A DNA stretch of 64,000 nucleotides from Aquisalimonas sp. (GCA_007126095.1 SLBZ01000007.1:1-64000), one strand, 5' to 3'. Counted from the stretch's first letter, positions 8,793 to 18,587 are shown. A program made the numbers and translations. The notes: generated by a model not told the origin, from the letters alone.

Positions 8793-11700
8793 CTACCTCT
8801 CCAGCCTGAACGTGACACTCATCGGTGCCGTACCTGCGTGTGATACGTAATCCACTGGGCCAAGATATTGGAATGGCGCGGCCTTGCCGTTCGGTCCAAG
8901 CTTGTTCTCACGAACGAACAGGTGAATGGCAATGCCTCGGCTGTCGTGCTCAATGATCTCCCGGCCGCGTTTGCTCTCCGGTGTTGTGCTGTTTTGCGTC
9001 TGCCAGTGGAAGGTGTGGTCGTCGATGAAGTAGTCCTGGTAGCGGTGGTCCTCGCCCTTACCCTGCTTGTTCAGTGTGACCAGGAGCACATGGACGTTTT
9101 GATCTCGTAGAACAACGTGGCCGCTTTGCCAGCTGCCGGGGTTGTACGCTTCGCCGAATAGGCTTGGGATGTCTTCGCGCATGAATCTCTGACCGAGAGC
9201 CAGCTCCAGGGGATCCAGCACTGCCTGAAGGCGGGCACGCGTCCGCATTGACTCGTCGGCGACCAGATCGCTGTACTCGGGGTTGGTGGCTTTGAGGATA
9301 TAACTGCCGTCGGCCCCCTTGGTAACGACGCGAAGCAGGTACTGACTGTCGCCAGCATCGTCCTGCCGTTCGATGACCATGGTGTCGCCGGTGATCGACC
9401 CGGCCTTGGTTGGAGTGACGTGCTCCAGCAGAAGGTAGTCGCCGTCATGGATGGGGTTTCTGCCGCCGTTCATGGATTCGCCTGAAGCCTGGGCAATGAA
9501 ATGGCGGCTTGGGTCAATCCGTCCATGGCCGGGACCGATCGTCCGGTACTCCTCCGCATCGGCTTGGCCGCTCTTGAAGTGGCCGCAGGCCACGCGGATG
9601 TTGGGGAAGTAGGGTAGCTCCGGCCGCGAGGAGGCGCCCGGGAACGGCACGACATCCCCCGATGTTTCCGTTCCCTGCGCTCCCCGTCTCTCCCGATAGC
9701 GCGCAAGACGGTAGTCGACGAGCTCCTGCAGCATGCTCGCAAATTGGTCAGAATGCTCGGATGTTATGGGCTTCGCCGGTACGAAGTGACCATTGCTCAC
9801 CGTAAACCAGGGCCGTTTCTGTTTTCCCTGGTTGCCACCGGTCCAGGCGTTGATCGGGTGCTTTTCCCAGTACCCGCGCCACGCTGCCGGGTCGATCGTA
9901 TCCAGGTTATCGAACTTGCCTTCCAGATCGGACGCCAAATCGGGTCGGCGGCGCAGAACCTCCAGGGAAGCCGCCGCCAGGGCGTCCGTGGTGGGAGGTT
10001 GCCGGAATCCGTCCATCTCCAGCAGCGCCTCCAGCAACACCATCTTGAACGACTTGTTCATGGCGGTGGTTTCGACCTCGCGGAAGAAATCGCCATAGGC
10101 TTGAAAGCAAGGTTGTTCGTTTGGCTCCAGATCACCCTGATCGTCCACGAATGCCCACCAACTCCCGTATTGTCGACGGAGTTGGTCGATCGACGCGCCG
10201 AATCGATAGAACTCCAGCAGCGTGGGGCGCCTGCCCGTGCTGGCCTTGAGGCCATCGTACTCGTCGGCGATGCCGGTGGGGTTCAGCGACTTGAGAAACT
10301 CAATGAGCTGCAGGTCGTAGTTCACGTAGCAGCCCGGCGGGAGTTCGATTTCCTGCTTTTCAGCGCGGTCAGCGAACGCGGCGATAGCGCTGCGCGTGCC
10401 GGCGACCTCGAACAGCGCCTGGGGTTTGTTGAGGAATCCTTTGTGGTTACCGATGAAGTCGAGGATGGTCAGACGTTCCTTGTTCGGAGCTGGACGAAGC
10501 CCACGGCCGATCTGCTGCAGAAACAGGATTTTCGATTCTGTCGGGCGCAACATCATCACAGTGTCGATGTCCGGAACGTCCACGCCCTCATTGAACAGGT
10601 CCACCGAAAAGATCACCTGCATGGAGCCATCACGCAGCTGCTCCAGTGCATCGTGACGGTTGATCGCAGAACGTGAGTGCACGGCAACCGCTGGTATGCC
10701 TGCCCCAGCGAACTGGTCGGCCATGAAGTCGGCATGGCTGGTGGATACGCAGAAGGCGAGCGTCCTGCTTCCGGCCTTGTCGCGCCATTCGCGTAGCGCG
10801 TGACGCGCTCTGGCAAGTGTGGCCAGGCGTGTGCTCAGTGTGTCGGCGTCGAACCGGCCGTTGCGCCAGGGGATTTCCTCGTAATCCACGTACTCGTCGA
10901 AGATGCCGTAATAGGAGAACGGGCAAAGCAGATTCGACTGCACGCCGTCGAACAGATTGCGGGTATAGACCAGATTGTCGTCGCACAGGGCGAGGATATC
11001 GGCTTGGTCAGAGCGGTCGGGAGTTGCCGTCAGCCCGAGCAGGAAACGTGGCGCGAAATGTTGAAGCAGCCGACGGTAAGTGCTGGCCGTGGCATGGTGA
11101 AACTCGTCAACGACAATGTAATCGAAGTGGTCACGCGCAAAGCGGCGCAGATGAGCCTGGCGATGGAGCGTCTGCACAGATGCGAACACCATGTCCGCTT
11201 CCTCGTCGCGCTGATCAGCGTAGTACTGCCCGACCCTTGCTCGCGGGAGAACGCGCTGGAAGGTGGCTTCAGCCTGCAGCAGAATCTCCTCGCGATGCGC
11301 GATGAACAGCACTCGCTTGGCCCCCATCTGTCGCGCGTCGAACGCAGCGAGGAACGTCTTGCCCAGGCCGGTTGCCATGACCACCAGGCCGCGCCGAAAG
11401 CCCGCTTCCCGCGTTTCTGAGAGGGCGTCCAGCGCCTGTTGTTGTTCACTGCTTGGTTGCGCTGGGGCGGGTTCCGGCTCATCGCTGCCGGGGGCCACGC
11501 TGGGAATGTTCGGTCGCCGGCGCCGCTCATAGTCTTCGATCCATGTGTGGCTGAGCGGTGTGACCGCTGGATCATCGAACAGGCGCCGAAAAGCAGCGCG
11601 GATCTCGGCAAAACCGAGTCGCCCTGAGTCACTCACGTCTCCGGGGTCGACGACGCGGTAATTCCATTCCAGGCCGCTGGTCAGTGCTGTCTGGCTAATG

Positions 11701-12077
11701 TTGCTCGAACCCACAAATGCGTCACCGCAGAGGACACCTTTGTCGGTGCGTACAAAAATGTACGCCTTCAGGTGAAAGCTGTGGCCCCGACTTTCGTAGA
11801 CGCGAACATCCGCTCCAGCTTCTGCCAGCAGCATCAGTCGCCGTAGCGCTATCGGGTCCGTGACGTCCAGGTAGTCGCTGGTGAGAATGCGCACGCAGGC
11901 TTTCGGCTCTTCCTCAAGGCGGTGAGCGAGCGCCTGGAACAGCATTTCCAGTCCGCTGACCTTGATGAACGCAACCGCCAGTTCGATCTCGTCCGCACGG
12001 TGGATCGCGTCCAGAAGTTCGCGGATGAGCGGCCGATCACTGCCCCCGGTAATGAGGTGGTGCTGGGTGGACTGCAT
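8793..12077 (-). CDS. PLD nuclease - superfamily II helicase - DUF3427 protein
   Basis: 1094-residue multidomain nucleic-acid enzyme. An N-terminal phospholipase-D-like domain (about 1-170) has one HxK motif (HLKAYIF, about 102) followed by GDAFVGSSNIS. The SF2 ATPase has ATGLGKT (Walker A, about 235-241), VVDEFHH (motif II, DEFH, about 324) and GLTATPDRSD (motif III region). The second RecA lobe contains FNEGVDVPDID and QQIGRGLRPAP (motif VI). The long C-terminal part matches DUF3427-type proteins. Established families of this plan resemble the helicase-nuclease subunits of restriction systems. It is divergent from the NERD gene. No cognate DNA methylase is visible. A phage-defence or DNA-repair role is inference. 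Confidence 0.9.
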   Translation of the reverse strand: MQSTQHHLITGGSDRPLIRELLDAIHRADEIELAVAFIKVSGLEMLFQALAHRLEEEPKACVRILTSDYLDVTDPIALRRLMLLAEAGADVRVYESRGHSFHLKAYIFVRTDKGVLCGDAFVGSSNISQTALTSGLEWNYRVVDPGDVSDSGRLGFAEIRAAFRRLFDDPAVTPLSHTWIEDYERRRRPNIPSVAPGSDEPEPAPAQPSSEQQQALDALSETREAGFRRGLVVMATGLGKTFLAAFDARQMGAKRVLFIAHREEILLQAEATFQRVLPRARVGQYYADQRDEEADMVFASVQTLHRQAHLRRFARDHFDYIVVDEFHHATASTYRRLLQHFAPRFLLGLTATPDRSDQADILALCDDNLVYTRNLFDGVQSNLLCPFSYYGIFDEYVDYEEIPWRNGRFDADTLSTRLATLARARHALREWRDKAGSRTLAFCVSTSHADFMADQFAGAGIPAVAVHSRSAINRHDALEQLRDGSMQVIFSVDLFNEGVDVPDIDTVMMLRPTESKILFLQQIGRGLRPAPNKERLTILDFIGNHKGFLNKPQALFEVAGTRSAIAAFADRAEKQEIELPPGCYVNYDLQLIEFLKSLNPTGIADEYDGLKASTGRRPTLLEFYRFGASIDQLRRQYGSWWAFVDDQGDLEPNEQPCFQAYGDFFREVETTAMNKSFKMVLLEALLEMDGFRQPPTTDALAAASLEVLRRRPDLASDLEGKFDNLDTIDPAAWRGYWEKHPINAWTGGNQGKQKRPWFTVSNGHFVPAKPITSEHSDQFASMLQELVDYRLARYRERRGAQGTETSGDVVPFPGASSRPELPYFPNIRVACGHFKSGQADAEEYRTIGPGHGRIDPSRHFIAQASGESMNGGRNPIHDGDYLLLEHVTPTKAGSITGDTMVIERQDDAGDSQYLLRVVTKGADGSYILKATNPEYSDLVADESMRTRARLQAVLDPLELALGQRFMREDIPSLFGEAYNPGSWQSGHVVLRDQNVHVLLVTLNKQGKGEDHRYQDYFIDDHTFHWQTQNSTTPESKRGREIIEHDSRGIAIHLFVRENKLGPNGKAAPFQYLGPVDYVSHAGTAPMSVTFRLER

Positions 12078-12315
12078 TGCTCATTCCCGTTGGTTCGCAT
12101 GGTTGTTCTTATTCGATCCGGAACGAAGCGCAGTCCGTGTGCTTCGGTGACATCTGCGACCAGGATAACGGAACGATCGATTGACCACGAGGTTAGGTGG
12201 GTGTCGGGTCGCCGCCCCGACAGCTTGCCGCGGACGCACAGTCGTACATGCGCGCTTCCTCTGCGGCCGGGCTTGTGCCAACCTTGAGCGCAATCTGCAA
12301 CAGGGAGTGCGGAAT

Positions 12316-13029
12316 GTGATCGAAAGCTCGCAGTTACTCGAGATCTTTTGGCACCACGGGGGGTGGGTCCTATCGGCTGTATTTATTCTGAGTGGCCTCA
12401 AGCTGGTCGCCGTACCTAAGCTCAAGGGTGCGATCGGAGAGGTCGCTGTTCGGTCCAGGTTAAAAGGGCTTGCCAGCGAGGAACTGCACGACTGCATTCT
12501 CCCCGATGGCCGCGGTGGCCTGACCCAGATCGATCATCTCTATCTGACTGGCAAAGGCATCCGGGTGGTTGAGACGAAGAATTTCGGTGGCTGGATCTTT
12601 GGCAGCGCAAAGCAGAAGACTTGGACGCAGCGCCTGGGCCGGCGGTCCATCCGCATTCAGAACCCCCTGCGCCAGAACTGGGGTCACATACAGGCAGTGA
12701 AAGCCATCGTCGGAGACCGCGTGCCTGTGCATGGCCACGTTGTCGTTGGCGGTCGCGCGGAGTTCCCTAAGGGCATGCCGGAGGGCGTTCAAAGGCCTCG
12801 CGCGCTTGCTTCGGAGTTTCGGGCTGAGGGTCTGCCGCTGCCGGAATGGACTAAGCCCTGGCAGGAATTGCGGGCCGCTACTCGAGGTGATGCGTCTGCG
12901 CGGAAAGCGCATCGGGCAGGATTGGCGCGCAAGCACGGGGTGGACTCGGCGGCCTCTGTCGGAATGGTTATGATCGGCGCAGGCGCTGCTCTCGGCGCGT
13001 TCTACCTCTTCTCTGTTCAAGTTGGATGA
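12316..13029 (+). CDS. NERD (nuclease-related) domain protein, membrane-anchored
   Basis: The GTG start at 12316 has GGGAG 8-9 bases upstream; the frame is open to 12181 but lacks a good start. An N-terminal hydrophobic segment (GGWVLSAVFILSGLKLVAV) precedes the NERD domain: KGAIGEVAVRSRL, LTQIDHLYLTGKGIRVVETKNFGGWIFG (the D...ExK nuclease-like core) and IQNPLRQNWGHIQAV. A second hydrophobic helix (VGMVMIGAGAALGAFYLF) is at the C-terminus. 237 residues. NERD domains are related to archaeal Holliday-junction resolvase-type nucleases. It is divergent from the PLD-helicase gene across a shared 238-base intergenic region, so the two may be co-regulated. Confidence 0.85.
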   Translation: MIESSQLLEIFWHHGGWVLSAVFILSGLKLVAVPKLKGAIGEVAVRSRLKGLASEELHDCILPDGRGGLTQIDHLYLTGKGIRVVETKNFGGWIFGSAKQKTWTQRLGRRSIRIQNPLRQNWGHIQAVKAIVGDRVPVHGHVVVGGRAEFPKGMPEGVQRPRALASEFRAEGLPLPEWTKPWQELRAATRGDASARKAHRAGLARKHGVDSAASVGMVMIGAGAALGAFYLFSVQVG

Positions 13030-13079
13030 TCGCCCAAAGCGGAATGCATTCAATCTACTCTAGGGTATCAGCGAAACGC

Positions 13080-13514
13080 TCAGTTCAGTCCGCGCATCTT
13101 CCCCGCCAGCCACGGAGCAACGGTGATCGCGCTGAGCACAAGCAGCCAGAGATTCCCGCCGGCCAGGCTGTATTGGCGCAGCACGTGCTCCCATGATTGC
13201 TCCAACAGTATGAGGCCGAGTCCCGATTCGAACAGGATCGTGAGCACGAGCCGGTAGACACCAAGCCCAAGCAGCGTGGCCTGTGACTGTCTCCCGTACC
13301 AAGGTGCCCCGATGTAGGCAACGCCAAGCACCAGTAACGCCAGCAGCAGTCCGCTGGCCGCGAGCCCCAGGGAGGGCCCAAGCCCAGGCTCCAACAGTGC
13401 TTCCCGCATGACTCCGTTGCCCACAGCGAGAATGCCGATCACGAACCAGAGAATGGTGGCCTTGAGGATCAAGGCGGGTGCGCCTGAAGGTTGGTGGCGG
13501 ATCGGATTGTTCAT
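13080..13514 (-). CDS. Small integral membrane protein, function unknown
   Basis: 144 residues with four predicted membrane spans (about ILKATILWFVIGILAVGNG, LGLAASGLLLALLVLGVAYIG, LLGLGVYRLVLTILFESGLGLILL and NLWLLVLSAITVAPWLAG). No recognised catalytic motif. Its ATG overlaps the stop codon of the upstream nitroreductase-like gene, so the two are translationally coupled and may work together, for instance a membrane partner for an oxidoreductase. I do not recognise the family. Confidence 0.7.
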   Translation of the reverse strand: MNNPIRHQPSGAPALILKATILWFVIGILAVGNGVMREALLEPGLGPSLGLAASGLLLALLVLGVAYIGAPWYGRQSQATLLGLGVYRLVLTILFESGLGLILLEQSWEHVLRQYSLAGGNLWLLVLSAITVAPWLAGKMRGLN

Positions 13515-14584
13515 CGAGCCGCATCGCTGGCGCTTGCCGTGGGGTGCGGCGGCGACTCGGCCCCAGGCTGTCGTATGACCGCCTCCAGTGGACGACGGTA
13601 AGCCGGCGGCATGGGCTCGGCGTAGCCCAGGCGGATGAGCAATACCGGCCGCCCGGGGAGCCCGAGCGCCTGCCGCAGGCGTTCGCGCACGTGTGGCGCT
13701 TCGCAGGGCATGTTGGCGTGGGCGTGCTTCATGCCCTCTGCGGTTGCCCATAGCGCTGACCGCTCGAAGCTCCGCCCGGCCCGCACCCACGCTTCCGGGG
13801 TGTCCGCGGTTACGCTGAATACCATCAGTGCCGACGCGGAGCGTAGCTGGTTAGCGGTGCGGGTGGCTTCGCGCTTTGGCCCGGTGGCCAGGCGCATGAG
13901 CCACAGGCCCAGCCATCGAGGCACTGGTGGCAGGCCCATGGTCCGGGCCGCGAGCCCGTCACGAAACGTTTCTGCTTCCTTGCGCGAAAAACGGATCCAG
14001 TGCATCAGTTCGGCGACGAAGGCAGGGTCTCTGAACTGCGCCTGACAAGCAGCCTCGGCGTGATTGGCAACGATCTCGACAGCATTGCGGTCGGTGATGA
14101 TCTGGGTGAAGACCAGGGGCTCTGCCGCTGCCGCCTCGAGCCCTGCGATGGCGGCTGGCGAAAAGGGACGGCCGTCGTAGCCACGCCTGGTGGATTGTCG
14201 CACAGGAATCGCCGCGAACAGTCTCGCTGGGTCCGGGTCCCGAGAGTCTTCTCGCGTGGGACCCGGCTCGGTCAGCTGGACGCGGATCGTCCCGGGCTCT
14301 GCATCGTCGGGAAAGTACTCCGGCGTCGCTTGCGCGCCTGCGGTTTCTGCGGCGATCACCAGGTTCTCCAGCGCACACCCCAGGCTCATGAACAGCGCAT
14401 GGTCATCGGGGTCGACCACTGGCAGCCGCCGCTTCGAGTCCGGCTGGATCAGTATCTCGCTGTGGCCCACCGCGAATGTCCACGGCTGCGTGTTGTGGCC
14501 CGAAGGGGCCATCACGGCGTAGCGAATGAAATCGATCAGCGAGTCACAGTGCACTGGCTCTGTCCCGGGCTCCAGGAAGGCCAC
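13511..14584 (-). CDS. Acg-type nitroreductase-family protein
   Basis: 357 residues, longer than a normal nitroreductase. The N-terminus has RYAVMAPSGHNTQPW, an FMN-contact signature of the family, followed by RRLPVVDPDDHALFMSLGCALENLVIAA and the RQSTRRGYDGRPFS segment found in Acg-like proteins. The C-terminal half (WATAEGMKHAHANMPCEAP and LLIRLGYAEP) completes the second pseudo-repeat. Acg-like proteins are thought to bind and perhaps sequester flavin. It is followed by the overlapping membrane protein gene. Confidence 0.82.
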   Translation of the reverse strand: MAFLEPGTEPVHCDSLIDFIRYAVMAPSGHNTQPWTFAVGHSEILIQPDSKRRLPVVDPDDHALFMSLGCALENLVIAAETAGAQATPEYFPDDAEPGTIRVQLTEPGPTREDSRDPDPARLFAAIPVRQSTRRGYDGRPFSPAAIAGLEAAAAEPLVFTQIITDRNAVEIVANHAEAACQAQFRDPAFVAELMHWIRFSRKEAETFRDGLAARTMGLPPVPRWLGLWLMRLATGPKREATRTANQLRSASALMVFSVTADTPEAWVRAGRSFERSALWATAEGMKHAHANMPCEAPHVRERLRQALGLPGRPVLLIRLGYAEPMPPAYRRPLEAVIRQPGAESPPHPTASASDAAR

Positions 14585-14644
14585 TCTGACTCTATGCCGT
14601 GATCCCGGGCGGCGCCCTGATCTGCATCAGGATTTCATGTCGGT

Positions 14645-15532
14645 TCACCCCGCTGCGTTCCGCGCACTGATCACCCAGGAGGAGCTCTCCATGATGATGC
14701 CGTCGGGCTGCCGGGCCTGTCGGTCGAGTGCTTCCGCCAGGGCCGCCTCGATCTCGGGGCGGCGGCGTTCGGCTTCCTCCCCGGCCTCGCGGAAGACCTC
14801 TCCGGCCGGGCCAAGAGCGAGCTGGAACTCGATGGCGTCGGCCACGTCCGTGCCGATCAGCACCGGCGCATCCACGCGCTCGAACGTGATGTCGGTGTAA
14901 CCCGCGATCTCCATCATCTTCCGGGTGGTGTTCTCGTTGGCCATGGAGAACGGCCCCGGCCCGCACGTGCGGGCGTCCTCGCCGGGAGGGGGCAGGAAGC
15001 GCAGCACCACGTCTTTCGCCATGGACAGCCACGGGTTGTCCGCCGGGTCGCGCCAGACGATGTGGGCCATGCGCCCGTCCGGCGCCAGGGCGCGGCGCAT
15101 GTTCCGCAGCCCGGCCACCGGGTTGGCGAAGAACATGGTGCCGAACCGGGCGAAGACGAAGTCGAATGCGCCCTCGGGCAGTGCGATCTCCGCATCGCCG
15201 CGCATGAAGCGGGCGTTGGGTTTGCGGACTTCCTCCCGGGCGATGTCGAGAAAGGCGTCGCAGCAGTCGATGCCAACCACTTCGCCCTCGGGGCCGACGA
15301 TGTCGGCGAACCTGTCAACGGTATCGCCGAAACCGCAGCCCACGTCCAGCACCCGGTCGCCGGGGTTCACCGGCAGTTTCGGGAAGACCGCCTCACTGTG
15401 ATGGGTCAGCCCGCCGACGAGTACGTGGCGGAAGCGGATGAACTTCGGCGCCAGCACCTCGTTCCAGAACTGGACGTATTCGGTGTCCTGTGTCTCGGGT
15501 GCGGTTGCCGCGCCTTCTTGAAGGTGTGTCAT
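14645..15532 (-). CDS. Class I SAM-dependent methyltransferase (UbiE-like)
   Basis: 295 residues. Motif I is VLDVGCGFGDTVDRFADIVG, motif II VVGIDCCDAF, then FDFVFARFGTMFFANPVAGLRNMRRAL and MAHIVWRDPADNPWL, as in the UbiE/Coq5-like group. GGGAGG lies 7 bases before the ATG. Substrate unknown. It is followed on the same strand by the nitroreductase-family gene and preceded by the AhpD-like gene, possibly one transcript. Confidence 0.85.
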   Translation of the reverse strand: MTHLQEGAATAPETQDTEYVQFWNEVLAPKFIRFRHVLVGGLTHHSEAVFPKLPVNPGDRVLDVGCGFGDTVDRFADIVGPEGEVVGIDCCDAFLDIAREEVRKPNARFMRGDAEIALPEGAFDFVFARFGTMFFANPVAGLRNMRRALAPDGRMAHIVWRDPADNPWLSMAKDVVLRFLPPPGEDARTCGPGPFSMANENTTRKMMEIAGYTDITFERVDAPVLIGTDVADAIEFQLALGPAGEVFREAGEEAERRRPEIEAALAEALDRQARQPDGIIMESSSWVISARNAAG

Positions 15533-15618
15533 GGGTGCCTCCCGTTTCTCACTGCAGGTGTATCCGGTTTCGGGCTCGCGGCCCGGGTGGCCGTTGGTGC
15601 CGCCCGGGCCGGAGTGGG

Positions 15619-16020
15619 TCAGTCCTGCGCAAACATTTCATCCACTTGCTGCTGCCATTCGCTGAAGTCGTACAGCGAGCCGTTGAGCACCGTGCTCCAC
15701 TTCCGGACCGACGCGGCGACGGCCAGCGCCTCCCGGATCTGCGCCTCGCTCGCGCCCAGGGATTCGGCCGCGTTGGTGTGGTAGTAGATGCAGTAGTCGC
15801 AGGGCACCTGCGCGGCGATGCCCAGGGCGATGAGTTCCTTGGTCCGGGCGTCCAGCGCGCCGTCCGGATCGTGAATGGCCTGAAACTCCTGCCAGGCTCC
15901 GTCGACAGCCGTTTCCGGGAAGGTGTCCTGCATGAAGGCCGGTGCCTCGTCCGCCACGGAGGTGGCGGGAAGTGCGGTTAAGGCCCATGCTGCAATAGTG
16001 GTAATGAACAGCTTTTTCAT
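15619..16020 (-). CDS. Exported carboxymuconolactone decarboxylase/AhpD-like protein
   Basis: 133 residues from ATG 16020 (GGAGGGA upstream). A cleavable signal peptide (MKKLFITTIAAWALTALPATSVADE) precedes the AhpD/CMD domain with LIALGIAAQVPCDYCIYYH: the CxxC plus His redox motif of AhpD-like peroxidase partners. Periplasmic location is unusual for the family. It is divergent from the GlxA-type regulator, which may control it. Confidence 0.85.
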   Translation of the reverse strand: MKKLFITTIAAWALTALPATSVADEAPAFMQDTFPETAVDGAWQEFQAIHDPDGALDARTKELIALGIAAQVPCDYCIYYHTNAAESLGASEAQIREALAVAASVRKWSTVLNGSLYDFSEWQQQVDEMFAQD

Positions 16021-16132
16021 GATCGTCCCTCCGTGAGGTTCGTGGTGGGTCACTGAAATTGCAGCACTTCGGGCCGCTGCGCGGCACCGGAGAAAAGCGA
16101 CATCGTTGGGGGAGAAACTGGCGGATCAGGCA

Positions 16133-17137
16133 ATGATTCACGTCACGGTTGTTCTTCTGAACGCTGGCCTTCCGTCCACTGCGGTGGCCCCGGTTGAGGT
16201 GTTTCAGTGTGCCGGAACGCTCTGGAACACCCTGGTCGATACCACGCCAGAGCCCAGTTTCGATGTCACCACTGCCTCGGTGGACGGTGGGCCGGTGGAG
16301 TGCGCCGCGCCGCTGGTCATGCAAGCGGCTTGCAGTATCGACGCCATCGACCGCACGGACCTGATCTTCATACCCACCGGCGGCCTCGACGTGCAGGAGA
16401 TGCTCTCCCACCACGCGCCGTTGATTCCGTGGCTGCAGGCCCACCATGCGGCAGACACCCGCATTGCGCTGGTGTGCACCGGGGTTGCTTTCGCGGCGGC
16501 GGCGGGCCTGCTGGACGGCCACCGTGCCACCACCCACTGGGCGGCCGCGCCCGACTATGCGCGTCTGTTCCCCGCCGTCGACTGGCACCCGGAGCTGCTG
16601 GTCACCGAGCACGAGCGGATCCTGTGTGGCGGCGGGGTGTACTCCGCCATCGACCTGGCGATGTATCTCGTGGAGAAGTTCTGCGGTCATCAGGTGGCGC
16701 TGGAGACCGCGCGGGCGCTGCTGATCAACATGCCGCGCAGTTACCAGTCCGGATACGCCGTGCTGCCGCTCTCGCGGCCCCACGAGGACGAGGCCGTGCG
16801 CGCGGCTGAGGAGTGGATACAGGGGCATTTCGCCGGCGAGATCCGGTTCGAGACGGTGGCGCAGTCGTTCGCCATGAGCCCGCGCAACTTCACCCGGCGC
16901 TTCAAGGCGGCCACGGGCAAGTTACCCGGTGCGTATCTGCAGGAGTTGCGGGTTGCGGTGGCGCGGTCGCGCCTTGAGCACGGGCGGGCGTCGGTGCAGG
17001 TGATCGGCCGCGAGGTGGGGTATGACGACCCCGATTACTTCCGCGAGATCTTCCGGCGCCACACCGGCCTGTCACCGAAGGAGTACCGTCTGCGCTTCGG
17101 TTCGGCGGCAGCGCCGGTCGCGGAGGCGCACGCCTGA
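16133..17137 (+). CDS. GlxA-family transcriptional regulator (DJ-1/PfpI domain + AraC HTH)
   Basis: About 334 residues from ATG 16133 (a TTG at 16106 is possible). The N-terminal DJ-1/PfpI-like domain contains DLIFIPTGGLDVQEM and IALVCTGVAFAAAAGLLDGHRATTHW, with the Cys at the nucleophile-elbow position. The C-terminal AraC/XylS DNA-binding domain has AQSFAMSPRNFTRRFKAATG and IGREVGYDDPDYFREIFRRHTGLSPKEYR. Members usually activate neighbouring catabolic operons. The divergent AhpD-like gene and the downstream amidase are candidate targets. Confidence 0.92.
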   Translation: MIHVTVVLLNAGLPSTAVAPVEVFQCAGTLWNTLVDTTPEPSFDVTTASVDGGPVECAAPLVMQAACSIDAIDRTDLIFIPTGGLDVQEMLSHHAPLIPWLQAHHAADTRIALVCTGVAFAAAAGLLDGHRATTHWAAAPDYARLFPAVDWHPELLVTEHERILCGGGVYSAIDLAMYLVEKFCGHQVALETARALLINMPRSYQSGYAVLPLSRPHEDEAVRAAEEWIQGHFAGEIRFETVAQSFAMSPRNFTRRFKAATGKLPGAYLQELRVAVARSRLEHGRASVQVIGREVGYDDPDYFREIFRRHTGLSPKEYRLRFGSAAAPVAEAHA

Positions 17138-17160
17138 GCCGCCTCTGATACATTGCTGCA

Positions 17161-18552
17161 ATGACTGCAAACGACCCAGATACGCTCTCCCTTCCGGGGC
17201 TTCACGCCGCGCTCCGCGACGGGCGGATCAGCGCCCGCGAACTCGTGGAACACGCCGCTTCCCGGCATGCCGCCTGCGACGACCGGTACCGGGCCTACTT
17301 TGCCTGGACCGGCGATCGGGCCCTGGCCGTGGCCGACCACGTTGACGGGCTCCTGGCCCTGGGCCATGACACCGGTCCGTTGATGGGGTTGCCCGTGTCG
17401 GTGAAGGAGCTCTACGGCGTGCCCGGGCTGCGCACCTACGCCGGTTCTCCCGAGGCGTTGCCGGCGCGCTGGGAGGCGCCCGGGCCCCTGGTGCAGGGGC
17501 TGCTGGGGCAGCTCGCCGCCATCATGGGCAAGACTCACACCGTGGAGTTCGCCTTCGGCGGCCTGGGCGTCAATGCCCACTGGGGTACACCACGGAATCC
17601 GTGGGATTCCCTTGCGCACCGTGTGCCCGGCGGCTCCAGCTCTGGCGCCGGGGTGTCTCTGCTGGAGAGCAGTGCACGCCTCGCCCTGGGCACGGATACC
17701 GCAGGCTCCGTGCGCGTGCCGGCGGCCATGACCGGTGTGGCCGGCCTGAAGACGACCCGCGGGCTGTTCTCCATCGAGGGCATCGTGCCCCTGTCGCCGA
17801 GCCTCGATACCCCGGGGCTTCTGGCCCGTGACGTCACCGATCTGGCGTTCGGATTCCGTGCGCTCACCGGCGCGCCGCAGGGCTCGCCGCATGATCACTC
17901 ACCGGCGCCGCGCGCGCTGCGTCTGGGCGTGCCCCGGACGTTCTTCTGGGACGACTGCAGCCCTGGCGTGGCCGAGGCAGTTGAAGCGGCGTTGGCGGTC
18001 CTGGAGCGTGCCGGCGCAGTGTTGGTGCCCCTTGATCTGCCCCATGCCGCGGAGGCCTTCGAGATCCTCCGCGCGGGCGGACTCGCCGCGTCCGAGCTCG
18101 CCGCCTTTCTGGAACAGGAGAGCCCGGGACACCTTCACACCCTGGACGCCAACGTGGCCGCACGGGTCCGGGCGGCGGAGGCGCTGCCGGCCACTGCCTA
18201 TATCCAGCGCCTGCAGCGTCTGCAGGGCATGAGCCAGGATGCCGCCCGCGCGCTCGCGACCGTGGATGCCATCGTCACCCCCACGGTGGCCGTGACGCCG
18301 CCCCGGCTGGACGACGTGGCAGACCCTGCGGCCTACGGGAGGCACAACGTCCTGGCACTGCGGAACACCATGGTCGCGAACATGATGAATCTGTGCGGGC
18401 TGACCCTGCCCGTGGGCGTCGACGCCGCCGGCATGCCCGTCGGCCTGCAGCTTCTGGCGGGACCGTGGCGGGAGGCACACCTGCTGCGCCTCGGTGCCAG
18501 CCTGGAGGGTGTGCTCGGGTGCGGTGCCGACCTGCCGGGCTATCCTCTGTAA
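17161..18552 (+). CDS. Amidase-signature family hydrolase
   Basis: 463 residues. Amidase signature with catalytic Lys in GLPVSVKELYGV, GGSSSGAGVSLLESSARLALGTDTAGSVRVPA (the cis-Ser and nucleophile Ser), and LKTTRGLFSIEGIVPLSPSLDTPG. Substrate cannot be told from sequence; GatA is unlikely because there is no GatC/GatB neighbour. It starts 23 bases after the GlxA-type regulator, suggesting co-transcription. Confidence 0.9.
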   Translation: MTANDPDTLSLPGLHAALRDGRISARELVEHAASRHAACDDRYRAYFAWTGDRALAVADHVDGLLALGHDTGPLMGLPVSVKELYGVPGLRTYAGSPEALPARWEAPGPLVQGLLGQLAAIMGKTHTVEFAFGGLGVNAHWGTPRNPWDSLAHRVPGGSSSGAGVSLLESSARLALGTDTAGSVRVPAAMTGVAGLKTTRGLFSIEGIVPLSPSLDTPGLLARDVTDLAFGFRALTGAPQGSPHDHSPAPRALRLGVPRTFFWDDCSPGVAEAVEAALAVLERAGAVLVPLDLPHAAEAFEILRAGGLAASELAAFLEQESPGHLHTLDANVAARVRAAEALPATAYIQRLQRLQGMSQDAARALATVDAIVTPTVAVTPPRLDDVADPAAYGRHNVLALRNTMVANMMNLCGLTLPVGVDAAGMPVGLQLLAGPWREAHLLRLGASLEGVLGCGADLPGYPL

Positions 18553-18587
18553 CAGGGGGTTGCGCCAGGCAGGGGGAAGAGCACGTG

